Below, piece by piece: positions 43,663-54,763 of a DNA stretch of 64,000 bases. The position numbers were made by a program, and so were the translations under genes. The notes below the pieces were generated by a model, which searched no databases, had not been told where the DNA came from, and saw nothing but the letters and a program-made list of their open reading frames with translations. Location: contig JNVV01000030.1 in the NCBI GenBank assembly GCA_000733355.1, forward strand, positions 186,001-250,000, written 5' to 3'. The stretch comes from Falciphora oryzae. Taxonomy: Eukaryota; Ascomycota; Sordariomycetes; Magnaporthales; Magnaporthaceae. Position 1 is the first letter of the stretch, and each line of letters opens with the position of its first letter.

Positions 43663-45032
43663 ATGGGGTCGACCTCGGGGTTCAAGATCGCGCCGATGGA
43701 GCACGCGGAAGATCAAAAGTGGAACGTAAGCAGTTTTGCCCCTTGGCAAGCGCGAGACCAAATGCCTAACTGACAGCAACGCGGACTGCGCAGTTTGGGG
43801 CCAGGGCCTATGGGCTCGACATGGGCAAGATGACAGGTCAGTTGCTGCCCCTATGCGTTCCCAAGTCTCTGGAATGAATTGAGCTGACATGGTCGTGATG
43901 CATGATCGCAGACGAAGACGTCTCGATATTGCGGCAAGCGATCCAGAGATACAAAGTCCTGGTCGTCAAGGGCCAGCAGAACCAAAACCCGGCACACAAC
44001 TGGGAGCTGCTGCAGCGCCTCCCAACCTCAACCTGGGCGAGTTCGCGTACCTGTTCCATCCCAAGGGCAAGGGCATAATGGAGAAGCTGGACACCACGGC
44101 CATCCCCAACGCCGGGCTCGTGTACCTGGTGGGCAAGGGCTTCCAGGGCGAGGACACTACGGACTCAAGAACCTGACGCTGCGCGAGGCCTTCGCGGGCG
44201 GGTACTGCTCCAGGCCGCTTAAAGAAGAAGACTTTGAGCGCGGGATCACGCGGTGGCAGTCTTGGCACACGGACGGCCCGCTGTACAAGCTGAACGCGCC
44301 CATGTTCAGCTCGTCCCGGATCCTGCGGTTCCCCAAGGGCGAGCAGGAGGTCGACTGGGCAGACGGGTCGGGGCTGCGGATGAAGGTCAAGGCAGGCCGG
44401 ACGGCGTTTGTGAGCACGTCGCAGCTGTACGACCTACTATCGGCGGACGAACAGCGGATGTGCGACCACTCGTGGGCCGAGTACATGCCCTACCCTTACG
44501 ATTGGGACGGCAAAACAAGGGGAAACCCCAACGGGCTGGGCAACGCGTGCGAGGGGCTGGAGAAGCCGGTGGAAGACATGGAGAGCATCAAGAACCACGA
44601 CCCGGCTTGGATCCGAAAGGTGAGTCGCGTGCTGCCGCATCCGGCAGAAGATGCATCCCAGCTAACGCGCAGTCACAGCACCCCATGGTTTGGGTCAACC
44701 CGTTGACGGGCGAGAAGTGGCTGCAGGTGCAGCAGAACTGCGTGCGACGCCTCTTCATCCGGAACGGGCCGGACGACGACGTGCAGGTGATAGACGCCAT
44801 GAAGGAGGTGGGGGAGCCGCTGACGCGGCTACAGCTGCGGGTGATCCGGCCAGAGTACATCTACTCAGGGCCCGAGGAGGAGGGAGATCATTTGCTGTGG
44901 TATTACCAAGGGCTTCTGCACACAAGGGCCGACTACCCAGAGAGCTTTGGAGTCCGCAGTGCGCATCAGGCCTGGATCCCGTCAGCGGCCCCTCCTGCCG
45001 GGCCGACCCCGATGCCAGTTACTGGGTGTTAG
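43663..45032 (+). pseudogene. TauD/TfdA-family 2-oxoglutarate dioxygenase, copy B, broken
   Basis: Paralogue of the gene at 40253, with the same intron positions near the start: exons 43663-43725, 43794-43836, then from 43912, and a late intron 44620-44678. The iron site WHTDGPLYK (H-x-D) and the distal His in LLHTRADYPESFG are kept, and the C-terminus ends cleanly at TAG 45030-45032. Two one-base deletions break it: near 44020 (family-like reading changes frame between ELLQRL and NLNLGEFAYLFHPKGKG) and near 44155, where copy A has GAGGACCACTACGG and copy B has GAGGACACTACGG. The two shifts do not cancel. Long stretches after 44155 remain family-like in one frame. Confidence 0.78.
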
Positions 45033-45238
45033 AGCAAGACGGTGGGAGTTTTCGGGTTGGGCAAGCGAAGAATGGACAACATCAGGATTCAATTTTGGCG
45101 TTGGTCTTTCTAGGCACAGTAGAAAGAATACAGCGCGATACGATGATGGACTGTGCGTGCTGCTCCCTGTCAGTAATGAATGGATCAACAACTTCCTCTC
45201 CATTCTATCGCCAGCCCTCTTTGCTCATCGCCGCCAAG

Positions 45239-45580
45239 ATGCTCCTCAATCACATTGTCGCTGTCATGATCCTCGCCGGCATCGCACAGGCCTCCGCCGC
45301 GCTGCCAGCTCCAGCTGTTACAGCCGCGGCCACAGTGGCGGACCGCAGTGGCCCGAGCGACATGTGGGGCTGGTGGACCGACAAGAACTCCAGGTCTGGC
45401 CTGTTTGACGGATTCAGCCTCCCTCCCCCGACGGGCACACAGAGCACCAGGACAGGCTCTGGCGACGCGACGCAGGAATTGCGCCGGCAACATCCACCTC
45501 GACATCTGCGGCGGCGTCAAGGAGGGTTGCGCGCGGAATACCGCTGGTGCCTGCTGCTATTCTCTGCGCGGCTGCGATAG
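45239..45580 (+). CDS. Putative small secreted protein, possibly frameshifted
   Basis: The first 21 residues (MLLNHIVAVMILAGIAQASAA) are a clear signal peptide, followed by a Ser/Gly/Pro-rich stretch (WGWWTDKNSRSGLF). As written the frame ends at TAG 45578-45580, 113 residues, in a basic tail without cysteines until near the end. One base away, from about 45480, another frame reads CAGNIHLDICGG, then CARNTAGACCYSLRGCDSC, with eight cysteines in about 37 codons, as in many secreted fungal proteins. Either the gene has a one-base indel, or an intron I cannot place, or the second frame is chance. No family is recognised. Confidence 0.45.
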   Translation: MLLNHIVAVMILAGIAQASAALPAPAVTAAATVADRSGPSDMWGWWTDKNSRSGLFDGFSLPPPTGTQSTRTGSGDATQELRRQHPPRHLRRRQGGLRAEYRWCLLLFSARLR

Positions 45581-45785
45581 CTGCATGATTCAAGCCCGTC
45601 CCACAAGGGGTCGCGATCCGAAGCGGACGGATCCACGCAACCGACAGCAAACCGCTTCTCTCGACACATGCACATATATACAATACAGTCTTTACTCTCC
45701 CCTCTTTCTTTTTCCGAGCCAGATACTCCCTCAGAACCATCTACCTTGCAAAGCTTTGTCCTTTCCGCTACCAAAGGCTACCAGC

Positions 45786-46784
45786 ATGGGGCCCGTTGCC
45801 ATCGTCAAAAAGGCCGCCTCAGGCCTCTACACCCTGCTCGCCGTCATCTTCCTCAGCTGCTGGATCCTGGCCGCCCTGGGGCTGACTGCCCTGTCCGCGG
45901 CAAACAGGGACGCCGCCGGCATCGCCTCATTCGTCGCGCCTCCTACTCTCCTGGTGTACCTGGCTTCTAAACTAGTCGTCATCATCACCGGCACCACCTC
46001 CACAAACGCCGAAAACGCCAGCCTCGCGCGCTGGATCGCCTCGGCCGACAATGGCTCCCCGCACGGCGCCCTCGTGCTGTTCCTCCTCGGCATCATCTGG
46101 CTCAAGGCACTAGTGCCCTGGCTGATCCTGCTCAATGTCCTCGCCATCTTCGGCGCCGCCTTTCTGTTTGCCGCCTACATGTCCGCCAATGCCGATCAAC
46201 AGCAGCAGCAGCAGGCTCAGCCACAGCCCGCCTGGGTCCCAGACGCGGTCGCCTGCGCGGACGCCCCCGTGATCCCGATGGTGGGTGCACGGGGCGTCGC
46301 GCCCTGCTCCGCCATGGCCCTCTACTCGTCAATGGCGGCCTGGTCGCCTACCTCGTCGCCGCCACCGCCGACGGGCAAGCTGGCCGAGGTGTTTGCGCAG
46401 ATCAAGGCCGAGACCGGCTACGACCCGGGCGTGTGGGTCGAGCGGTTCCCGCCGTCGGTCATCTTCCCGCTGCTCCTGGCCGTCCTCGCCGTCGTGGCGT
46501 CGCTGGCCCTCTACGCGGCGCTCAAGACGCTCGGCGGCCTGCGCCGAGTGCTGTCCGCTAGCGCGGCCGAGTGGGCCACGCGCGGCGGGGGCGCCGAGGC
46601 GCCGGCTGGGAAGAAGGTGCTGGAGGACAAGGGGACTTCTACTGTGCGTGCGGTTCGCCTGGATGCGGCTAGCTTTGGGGTGTTGGGTGATGGGAAGAAT
46701 GAGAGTGGTGACGGCGCTGCGGACGCTGTGCGGAGTGCCTGGTCTAGCGAGACTCCGAAAGGCGTCTTTACGGGGGACTGGTAG
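45786..46784 (+). CDS. Hypothetical multi-pass membrane protein
   Basis: Single exon of 332 residues from ATG 45786. Hydrophobic helices occur at about 15-37, 46-66, 95-130 and, after a Gln-rich loop (SANADQQQQQQAQ) and a Pro-rich stretch, near 215-240 (SVIFPLLLAVLAVVASLALYA). The C-terminus is Gly/Ser-rich and soluble. No enzyme motif or named family is seen. TATATA at 45675-45680 and CT-rich sequence precede the start, supporting a separate promoter even though the frame stays open upstream to 45348. Codon use is strongly GC-ending, like other real genes here. Confidence 0.7.
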   Translation: MGPVAIVKKAASGLYTLLAVIFLSCWILAALGLTALSAANRDAAGIASFVAPPTLLVYLASKLVVIITGTTSTNAENASLARWIASADNGSPHGALVLFLLGIIWLKALVPWLILLNVLAIFGAAFLFAAYMSANADQQQQQQAQPQPAWVPDAVACADAPVIPMVGARGVAPCSAMALYSSMAAWSPTSSPPPPTGKLAEVFAQIKAETGYDPGVWVERFPPSVIFPLLLAVLAVVASLALYAALKTLGGLRRVLSASAAEWATRGGGAEAPAGKKVLEDKGTSTVRAVRLDAASFGVLGDGKNESGDGAADAVRSAWSSETPKGVFTGDW

Positions 46785-47640
46785 TCGAATATCCACCCTC
46801 GTACGTATGTTCCAACTGCCAATAGAGCCTGGACTAGATTTGTAAATACCTATCTATTTATTTCCCAGTCCCTTGGCGCCATCGCGCACACGTCACATTT
46901 GTCGAAATGACAATTCCACGTGTCCCTGCCTGGCGATGGCAATGACGATGCATCAGCCTCGATGGACGTCTTACGGTTGTGCGACTTTCCCGATAGGGTC
47001 TGCGTAGCCAACGGCGATCGAGCACGACTGATATGCAGGGCGGCTGTGACATCGAGTGCGACGAAGGACCCTTGAGCTATTGCCGGTAGGGTAGACTGAG
47101 CGAAACGGAAATGCAGGCGGGGGCCGCCGTCCTCGAGACACGCATAGATCGAGGTAGTAGCAATTAGGGATCCAAGGAGTGTGGTCAAATGTCAACATCG
47201 AATAAAGGAAAGGTCGCAGGGTATATGCAAAAAGTATCATTGCTTGCAACATAAAAAAAAAGCGCCCAATGTCCCACGCCAGCATGGCCGCCGCCGGCGC
47301 CGCGGGGGCTGGGGTTCCTCGCGGCGAGCGGCCGAGCCGTGCTCTGTCCCTTGGCCGACCGCTCCCGCCCCCTCGGTTTATCGTGTCCACATAGTGCTCG
47401 TGGCCTCGAGGGGCCGGCAGCGGCGGTTCCCCGAATCCACCTCTCGAGAGGGTTTCTCACATCCGCTGCTGCTTCCGTTCCGTCCCATGCGCTTCCTCAT
47501 CAATAATAAAACCCTCCTCTTGCTTCTCGTACAATAATCGTCCACGCCGATTCGCTGGCACGTGGCATCGTCGTCGGTCCGCTGGTTGCTTTGCATGGGT
47601 CGTCGGGCCATTGCGTGCCGTTCGTTGGTCGTCATGCCGC
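46785..47640. other. Convergent intergenic region
   Basis: Between two convergent membrane-protein genes. Likely 3' UTRs. No gene is recognised. Confidence 0.45.
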
Positions 47641-47904
47641 CTATACTGGATTCAACAATAGATAGACCATGACTACCGGCCATGCTGTCGCTAAGAGGAA
47701 TGCTCCCAGGACCGATCCGGCGCCCGTCTCTCTGTTGCGGTCCCAGCGGGCGAGCAGGGCCATGGCCCACCAGATCATGGCGATGCCGTAGACGGAGCCG
47801 GCCCAGAGGAGGCCGAAGATCTTGGCGTTGCGGGCGTCGTCGGCGAGGATCTGACCCTTGGTGGGCGAGTCGGCCCAGACGAGTGTGGTCAGGTTCTGTC
47901 CCAT
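47641..47904 (-). CDS. Small two-helix membrane protein, 87 aa
   Basis: Single exon from ATG 47904. The N-terminal half is polar (TTLVWADSPTKGQILADDAR), then two hydrophobic helices (IFGLLWAGSVYGIAMIWWAM and GAFLLATAWPVVMVYLLL) are separated by a charged turn WDRNRETG. The tidy alternation and codon bias favour a real conserved fungal gene, although I cannot name it. It could be a small ER or mitochondrial membrane subunit. A long CT-rich or AG-rich leader lies upstream. Confidence 0.68.
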   Translation of the reverse strand: MGQNLTTLVWADSPTKGQILADDARNAKIFGLLWAGSVYGIAMIWWAMALLARWDRNRETGAGSVLGAFLLATAWPVVMVYLLLNPV

Positions 47905-50197
47905 CTTGGCGGTTGTGGTGGTGGTGTTTGTTGTCGCGGTCGGTCGGATGCTGCGCTCTTGCGGAAGTGGTTGGTTGCAATTGGCGCCTGTGGAACGACC
48001 AAGCGACAACGAGACGAGTGGATTGAAAATCGGCGAGGAAATAAACAGTCGGATTTGTTGTGATGACGGATCAACCGGTCGGAAAACGAGAAAAATTCGA
48101 TGGGACGACGACAAAAGCTAGCGAAGGATGGGATTAAAGGTTGTACAGCCTCAAAAAGAGAGTAAGCGAAGAAAGGGGAAAAAAGAGCGGTGGAAGGTTC
48201 GTCGGTTGACCAGCAAGACTTCCGCAAATAGAAAAGAAGCGAATAGAGAGGAGGAAGAGTAAAGAGAAAAGGGATTGGCGCCGAAAGAAAAGAAGGGTGG
48301 GTGGGAATGAAAAGCAGCCCAGACCTGGCTGGGGCTCGCACGCCTAAAAGAGAAAGATGGGAAAATGGGCGGGCCGGGCAAGAATCCCATCCTGCGCCAG
48401 CCCGTTTCCCATCTTGGCGCCCTCGCCGACCCACGAAGCGAGGGCGTCTGCAAATGGCCGCCCCTCCCAGGCCTGGGTGCCTCAGCCAAACAGGAGGCGT
48501 GCTGGGAGCCGTCGCACCTTTACGGCGATCCGACACAAGCGACCAGCAGGCTGCGTTGGGCCCCCGACGTTTGGCGTCTCAGCTGGCCGGCCTGTCAGCT
48601 GCCATTCCGGCGCCCAAAACCCTTGGGATCGCACCACCGCGCCCCGAAATCATCTCACTGACCTGGCCTCCCCTTGCTCTGGCCACCCACCCCCGGTCCC
48701 AGGCCAGGCACTGCAGGCCGGACGAGGTGCTCTGTCCGAGACGAAGCAACAAAACCGGCCCACGTTTAATTTTTCTTGCCTTGGGCGTCCTGTTCAATGT
48801 TGACGACATCGTGGGCCGGGCTGGGGAAGATAGAGTTAAAACAGCGCTACCTACGGCAGGCATTGAATATGCTTGGTCTGGGGCCGAGATCCGACCAATC
48901 CGTACAGACTCGTGCCGTTGAGGCTGTCGCTGTGTCCGTTGTCGTCACAAATTTTAAGCGCCGTGCTGCCCGTCACGCCCCGTTGTTGCACCATTCGACA
49001 GCCCCGACGATCGATCCTCCCTTTTTCCTTCCTTTGCAGGCTAGTCGCGATTTGGCCATGCTGCTATTACGTCTTCCTTCCTGTCGTTTCCAGACCAAAA
49101 GCCCGGCCACAGTCAGGCAAGTAAGCTCGCCAGCAGAAGATCCGATCGTCTACCCTGGAGTGCCTGGGTCTTTCTCTCTCGGACAACAGCGACCGACAAA
49201 TGCTTGTCGTCGTCCCACTCCGCTTGCCCCAGCCAAAAAAAAAAAAGACTGCCAGCCCCAGCCCCTTTTGCCAATTTTCCAGGGGTCCTGTCGGCCCGCC
49301 CTGGGTCCGAGAGCAGAAGACACGAGTCGCGTCTTGGAGAAATTGTTCGCTTGCCGTGCCTTGCCGACCAGATCTTGCCTGCTCGTCCCAAGCTAGAATG
49401 CTGCCCCCGTGATGGTGATGCGCGTGGTTTCGTCGCCCGCATGGAAACCAAACAAATAAAATAAAAGCACCAAGCATCCAGTCTCCTCCATCACTTGACG
49501 ATGGCAGAGAGACCCAACCAACGGGTCGTCACCGACCGCACAATTAGTGGACCTGGGCGCTTCTGGAAATACTGGGGTGGACGTCAAATTGATTGCTGAT
49601 TGGCCCACAGTGAGGGAACGGACAAATTTAGCAGTCTCTGTCACATCCCCGCTAGCAAACGCACAATCTTCTAGTTCATCACAGTAAGCCCACCAGTTGA
49701 CGCCCTCCGCCGCCCTTGGCCCAAAGCCAAAGTCCCCAGAAGTATGCCGTGCCAGTCAACATGCATTAGTCGGCCAGATGCGGACGAATCTGTGTGATCA
49801 CATGACTCTGTTACACGTGATATTCACGTGACACATGTGAATCCCTAACGCATCCAGCCGCACAAGCCAGGCACCCGAACCAACGCTTTGTTCGACAGAT
49901 GGAAAGATCATTCGCTTAGTGCTTGTCAATAGGCTGGACATCAGGATCATCAAAGTCGCGGGCTGTGTACTTGTAGCCTGCTGGAAGGGGCGCGGAGAGC
50001 CCCTGCGGTGCGGTGCGCTTGGACGGTACGACAAGGAGATATGGAGATATGGAAGGGATGGGTCAAATCGCATAGAGAGAGAGACCTAACTACACGGCAG
50101 GGAAAATAGAACTGCAGTAATCTAACGTCTAACCCCGCTCATATGCATCGCTACAAACACGCTCTAATGAGAAGGCTCACGGTTCTAAAGTCCCGTC
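47905..50197. other. Long intergenic region
   Basis: About 2.3 kb from the small membrane protein start to the sulfatase stop. Frames of 100-215 codons exist on both strands, but they overlap one another with no motif or consistent codon bias, as expected of GC-rich noncoding DNA. Nothing is assigned. Confidence 0.45.
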
Positions 50198-52386
50198 TTA
50201 ATCACCACCGCTGCCGCCCTTGGGGGCAGCCGGGGTCGCGAGCTCCGCGTCCGTCAGGTTGCGCGCGCCGGCGTAGACCTGCTCGAGCGTCGCGTGGCGC
50301 TGGTCCTCGGTGCCGTAGTTGCTGTCGTCGGCGATGGCGACGCCGGCCGCGGTCGACACAAAGTTGTCCGTCGGCCGGCGCGACGCTAGCCCGAGCCCCT
50401 GCGCCGCCACCTCGGGGAAGAAGGGCATCTCGTTGGCGACGTCCTGGTACAGCATGCATGTGTTGAAGTGCACGCGCGGGAAGCCCGCGAAGAAGGCGTC
50501 GTACTTGGGGTCCATGGCCTGCGCCATGGTCGTCATCTTGGGCAGCCCGTCGGGCGGCGTGAAGACGGACCACGGGTCGCGGCACGTACCCTCGGCGCAC
50601 GACTTGGTCACGAGCAGCAGCGCGTTGAGCCGGTTCAGCGTCGTCTGGTACTCGGGCCTGCCCGCCAGGTTCGTCAGCTCGTACGGGTCCTTGGCCGTGT
50701 CGTACAGCTCCATCTGGTTGGTGCACCAGACCGAGAAGAGCCACGACTGCCTGTCGCCCAGCATGCGCAGCGTCTTGTACGTCGTGGTCTTGAAGGGCGC
50801 GCCCAGCTGGCGGCCGTTGGGCGCCTCGATGGTGCACGAGCCCCAGAACTCGACGTTGAGCGTCTCCTTGCTGTTGCCGTCACCCGTCCCGGCCCCGTTG
50901 TCGCCCCCGGGCGCCTTCCACTGCGGCAGCAGGCTCTGTCCGTCCAGGAACGACGGCCAGTCTGACTGCGGGAGCCCGGCGATGTCCAGGAACGTGGGCA
51001 CCAGGTCGAGGTGCACGCCGGGGATCTGCGAGGTGACGTTCTTGGGGAGCCCCGGCCCGCGCACCGCGAAGGGGAGGTTGGTGTCCTCGCCAAAGAAGAG
51101 CGCCTTGCCGGCGGGCAGCCTGTGCTGACCAATGTGGTAGCCATTGTCGGACGTGTAGATGACTAGATGCACGGGTCAGCCTCAAGGAACCCCCTCTGCT
51201 CCTTCTCTTCCGGAACTCACTGTAGGTGTTATCCAAGGTCCCCTTGGCGGTAAGCATGGCGACGACGTCCTCGATGATCTCGTCCACGCCCTGCAGCGCC
51301 TGGGCTCGGCGACGGTACGCCAGGTCGCTGTTCTGCTGCGTGGTCTCGTTCATGAGGGGCAGGGTGCCGGGCCAGCCTCCCTTGCCTGCCTGGAACTCGT
51401 CGGCGGGGTTGTAGTTGGGCAAGCGCGGCGCCTTGGCGTCCGGGAAGAGGTCCATGTGGCGGGCCAGCGGAACGGCATGCTGCAGGGTCGTCTGGACGTG
51501 GGGCGCGTACGGCGCGATCTGCAGGTAGTACGGCTGGTCCTGCGAGAGCAGGAATTGCAGACGGTCCAGCCTGGTGTGGACAATGTCAGGGCCACGCACC
51601 AACACCTGCGGAGTCTTGGGGCCTGGAGAACCAGGGAGGGTGTGCAAACTCACGCCTTGGTGCGGATGACGTCGGTGGAATGAAAGCCCTTGTAGTAGAC
51701 CGGGCGCTCTCCGTTCTGGGACATGACTGGCACATTGTAGAACGTCGTGTAGGGGTCGAGCTGGTGAAGTATGTGAGCGGGATGCGCCATCTAGGAGAGA
51801 TGGTCCCTGAGACTTACCAAGGCATCGATGTGGTCCCAACCTTTGGGTCTGTTGCCGGCGTTGACAACGTTGTAGCCGTTCAACAGCTTTCCCACATCTG
51901 CAATAACTGTGAGTCTCTACGTCAAGCCATGGTTGGGGGATCATTGCTCACACTCTGCTCTGTAGCCGGCCTTCTTCAGCCAATGGGGCAGGTAGTCTTC
52001 GTCGAGGCCGGACTGGGTCCACTTGTCGTAGTTTCCGCTGCGCGCGTCACACCGCCGGTCAGTTTTCCTCGCGACAAACTCGGAAAGCGAGCAGGAACTG
52101 ACCCTGGAGCGTGCACGTTGGTGATGTTGGTGTTGTGCGTGGCCTGGCCGCGCAGGAGCGAGGCCCGGCTGGGACAGCACTGCGCCGTGGTGGCGAAGTG
52201 GTTGACGAACTGGACGCCCTTCTCGAAGATTTCACGGTGCAGCACGGACTGGAAGTCGGTGGACCCCAGTCGCCGGTCCTGGTCATCCGACATGATCAGG
52301 ATGATGCTCGGCTTGGTCGCGTCGGCCGCGGCGACGGTTGCCGCGCAGGCCACGAGGAGGCCGTGGAGGGATGGAGAGGCTCGCAT
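50198..52386 (-). CDS. Secreted arylsulfatase
   Basis: Hydrolyses aryl sulfate esters. Six exons join in frame: 52386-52103, 52037-51952, 51897-51818, 51760-51654, 51570-51221 and 51162-50198, giving 623 residues (introns 54-83 bp). A signal peptide is likely (MRASPSLHGLLVACAATVAA). Metal-binding Asp residues lie in IMSDDQD. The formylglycine signature is CCPSRASLLRG, with Cys71 in C-x-P-S-R, which needs oxidation by a formylglycine-generating enzyme. Other expected stretches are AEYVGKLLNGY, APHVQTT and YTSDNGYHIGQHR. The usual length and domain order of fungal arylsulfatases are kept, and all splice junctions have good GTGAGT/GTAAGT donors. In fungi such genes are often sulfur-starvation induced. 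I see no regulator site that I can assign with confidence. Confidence 0.94.
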
Positions 52387-53721
52387 GCTGAAAGGTTGGT
52401 AAGGTGCCGAGTTCGTGATGGGGAAAGAAGCTTGTTTGATGCCAAGACAGAGTGACGCGCCTGGTTTATATACGACTCGGAAACACCCCAGAGCCCCGCC
52501 TAGGATGCACCCTGCATCAAGACAGATTGACAGGGGGACTCAGGGGATCGATGCTCAGCCATCATCCCAGCGGGGCGGTCGCCTCATCCTCCGTTGCGCC
52601 TTGCTTGCAAATATTCGATAGAATTTTGCTCCCCGATAAGTTCGGGAAACCTTTTCTATTCCCCGAAAGCAGGGGCCTAGCGGCGCTCCAGGGGATAGTT
52701 AATGCCTGGACCACGTTTGCACGCGTCAGCCTGCCGTCAGTCGCCTCAACCGTGGCAGCAATGCTGTCAAACGGTTCCTCCTGTTATATATCAGCGGGTC
52801 GTACCCCCCTCATTTTCCCTAGCTCACGTGTATCGCATCCCCATACTCTGTCTCGGGAATAACGATGTCCACAACCTCCGTGCGTGTACCCGCCGCCAGC
52901 TGGGTCGGCGCCTTCGTGCTTGACCCAGGGCCGCGTGGCTGCTCGACTCAGGGCACTTGGTCGCGACGTCAAACTTGAGGTGGATGCCCCCTGTCACCGC
53001 TGGCGATGCTACTCTTTCCAGCGGGGCGGACCCTTGCGGCGTGATAATCGATTCGCTTTTCCCCGACCGCCTCCTGCCTTTTGACGTCCTCGTCTGGCGA
53101 CAGGGCAACCTATCTTCGCGCACACCGACTAAGATCCCCTCTGCTCGAAGTGGAAAGACACAAATAGCCCAAAGCTGCGAGACGCGATGCCCCCGTCCGT
53201 TATGGAGCCAAGCGCTGAACGGCCGAGTCAAAAAGCCATTGTTTGTTGATAGATCAGCAGGCAACGGCTATTTTGAGGAAAGTGATGCATTGACGTTAAA
53301 AATCTACACTTCCCGACGGCCGTTGAAGCATAGACGAAGAGGGGGGAGGAAAAGAATTTGGTAACATGGGTGCAGAGTGTACATTTTGACGTGGAAACAG
53401 CACCCGGAAGCCAAAGACATTGCTTCTCCTCCGCCTCGATCCTATTCCGGCTCCGCGCCGAGCCTCTCGGCGGCCCCCGGAAGGCCCCACAACAACGCTT
53501 CGGCCTGGGTGGTCATGTATTATTATATCACGATGGCTCCGCGAAAACCAAAAACGCCCAGGTCTCAAGCTGCTCCCGGAATGCCCGATGCTCAGGCAGG
53601 GGTCCTGGGTAGGATTGGCACAGGAAAAAAACATATTATATTATCGAGGAGCACTCGAGATTCCCTCACCGCTGCTCCATGCCGGGCTCTATCCCACACT
53701 TCATGGGTGTTCCGCGACCCA
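52387..53721. other. Intergenic, sulfatase promoter and 3' flank of Cys-rich gene
   Basis: Contains the sulfatase promoter at its left end. No further gene, RNA or transposon is recognised. Confidence 0.45.
52465..52472 (-). promoter_or_regulatory. TATA box of the arylsulfatase gene
   Basis: TATATAAA on the minus strand, 79 bp upstream of ATG 52386. Confidence 0.5.
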
Positions 53722-54069
53722 CTACTTGGAGCAGTTGACCGGACCCGTGAAAACATAGGGGACGTTGTTCGGCTTGCAGCGGGCGTCGCACGGGTTGACC
53801 TGGCAGACGTAGAAGAGGCCGAACTTGTCAACGTTGGCGAACCACTCCGAGTCGCACGGGAGGGCGTGTTTCCAGTACGCGTCGTCGGCAAAGGACTTGT
53901 TGCGGCAGCAGTGGGCGATGCTCTGGCCGTAGACGCAGCAGAGGCTGTTCTCGGAGTCGGTGCCGCCGATGGTCGGGATGTTGGGGCACGTCGCCCGGGG
54001 CTCGAGGACCGCCACGGGGGAGGCGGCCGCGAGACCGACGAGGGCGGCGACGATGGTGGAGAGGTGCAT
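53722..54069 (-). CDS. Small secreted ten-cysteine protein, 115 aa
   Basis: Single exon from ATG 54069. The first 17 residues (MHLSTIVAALVGLAAAS) form a typical signal peptide. The mature part, after a possible Arg-containing propeptide (VAVLEPRA), holds ten cysteines (CPN, LCC, HCC, PCD, VCQ, PCD, RCK, NCSK), an even number that could make five disulphides. No known effector or hydrophobin pattern fits: the CC pairs are not in hydrophobin spacing. TATAAAA lies at 54232-54238. The features suit an apoplastic secreted protein or effector candidate, which is inference from composition. It lies 0.8 kb from the repeat-precursor gene and near the transposon-rich end. Confidence 0.78.
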   Translation of the reverse strand: MHLSTIVAALVGLAAASPVAVLEPRATCPNIPTIGGTDSENSLCCVYGQSIAHCCRNKSFADDAYWKHALPCDSEWFANVDKFGLFYVCQVNPCDARCKPNNVPYVFTGPVNCSK

Positions 54070-54763
54070 GGTGGCAGAGCTGGCAGGGATGCGGGTGCTT
54101 GTCTGGTCGGTGACGGTGTGTCTGTTTGCAGGGGAATGGACGACCTTGCCTGGATAGGTAGGGAGCGAGTGATGGGTGTCGAGGGGTGCGGGCTATCTTT
54201 ATCGTGGACAATGGCGGGCACACGAGGTGACTTTTATACTGGTGAGGCCAAGTTCTGGATGGCACTTTGGCCGCGTCAGAGGCCATTACCAGTATACAGA
54301 AAACATGAAGGACTGACGCGGTCCATGGTTCTTGGGATCGATCGATGCCAAGACCAGGAATCTCGTTTCCCCCGCAGTTGGGTTGCGGTGGTATCACCGT
54401 AGCGTCCCCAAGCCCTTCCGAATAACCAAATCGAGAGGAACGCCAACATTGGCGCAGGTCGCCTCGGTCGGGGCGGGAAGCCGTAGCGGGGGAGCCAGAA
54501 TTGAGTTTTCCATGGACGACGGAGTGGTACGGAGCAATCTTATGTTTCCCCGGCGACAAAGCCTCTCGTGCATCGTTATCCCGGCGGAGAACCCCGGATT
54601 CTGCCCCTTAACAGCTGTCGGAGGCCGGCAGTGTTGTAAAGGGGGTTGGTTACATTGAAGCTACCCCAGGGTTCCAACCATTTCCACTGGCGCGCGCGCA
54701 TATTCGGAGTTTGTCGCCCCAGTCCCATTCGGGTGGCCTTGCTCGCGAGTGAGCGGGAGTCCA

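Noticed and set aside
45348..45785. Upstream extension of the membrane-protein frame into the Cys-rich stretch
   Set aside because: The intervening sequence is promoter-like (TATATA and CT-rich), and ATG 45786 starts a natural membrane protein. A fusion is less likely than two genes.
48301..49396. Overlapping 100-206 codon frames between 48.3 and 49.4 kb
   Set aside because: Several frames on both strands are open at once, with no motif or codon bias; typical of GC-rich spacer DNA.
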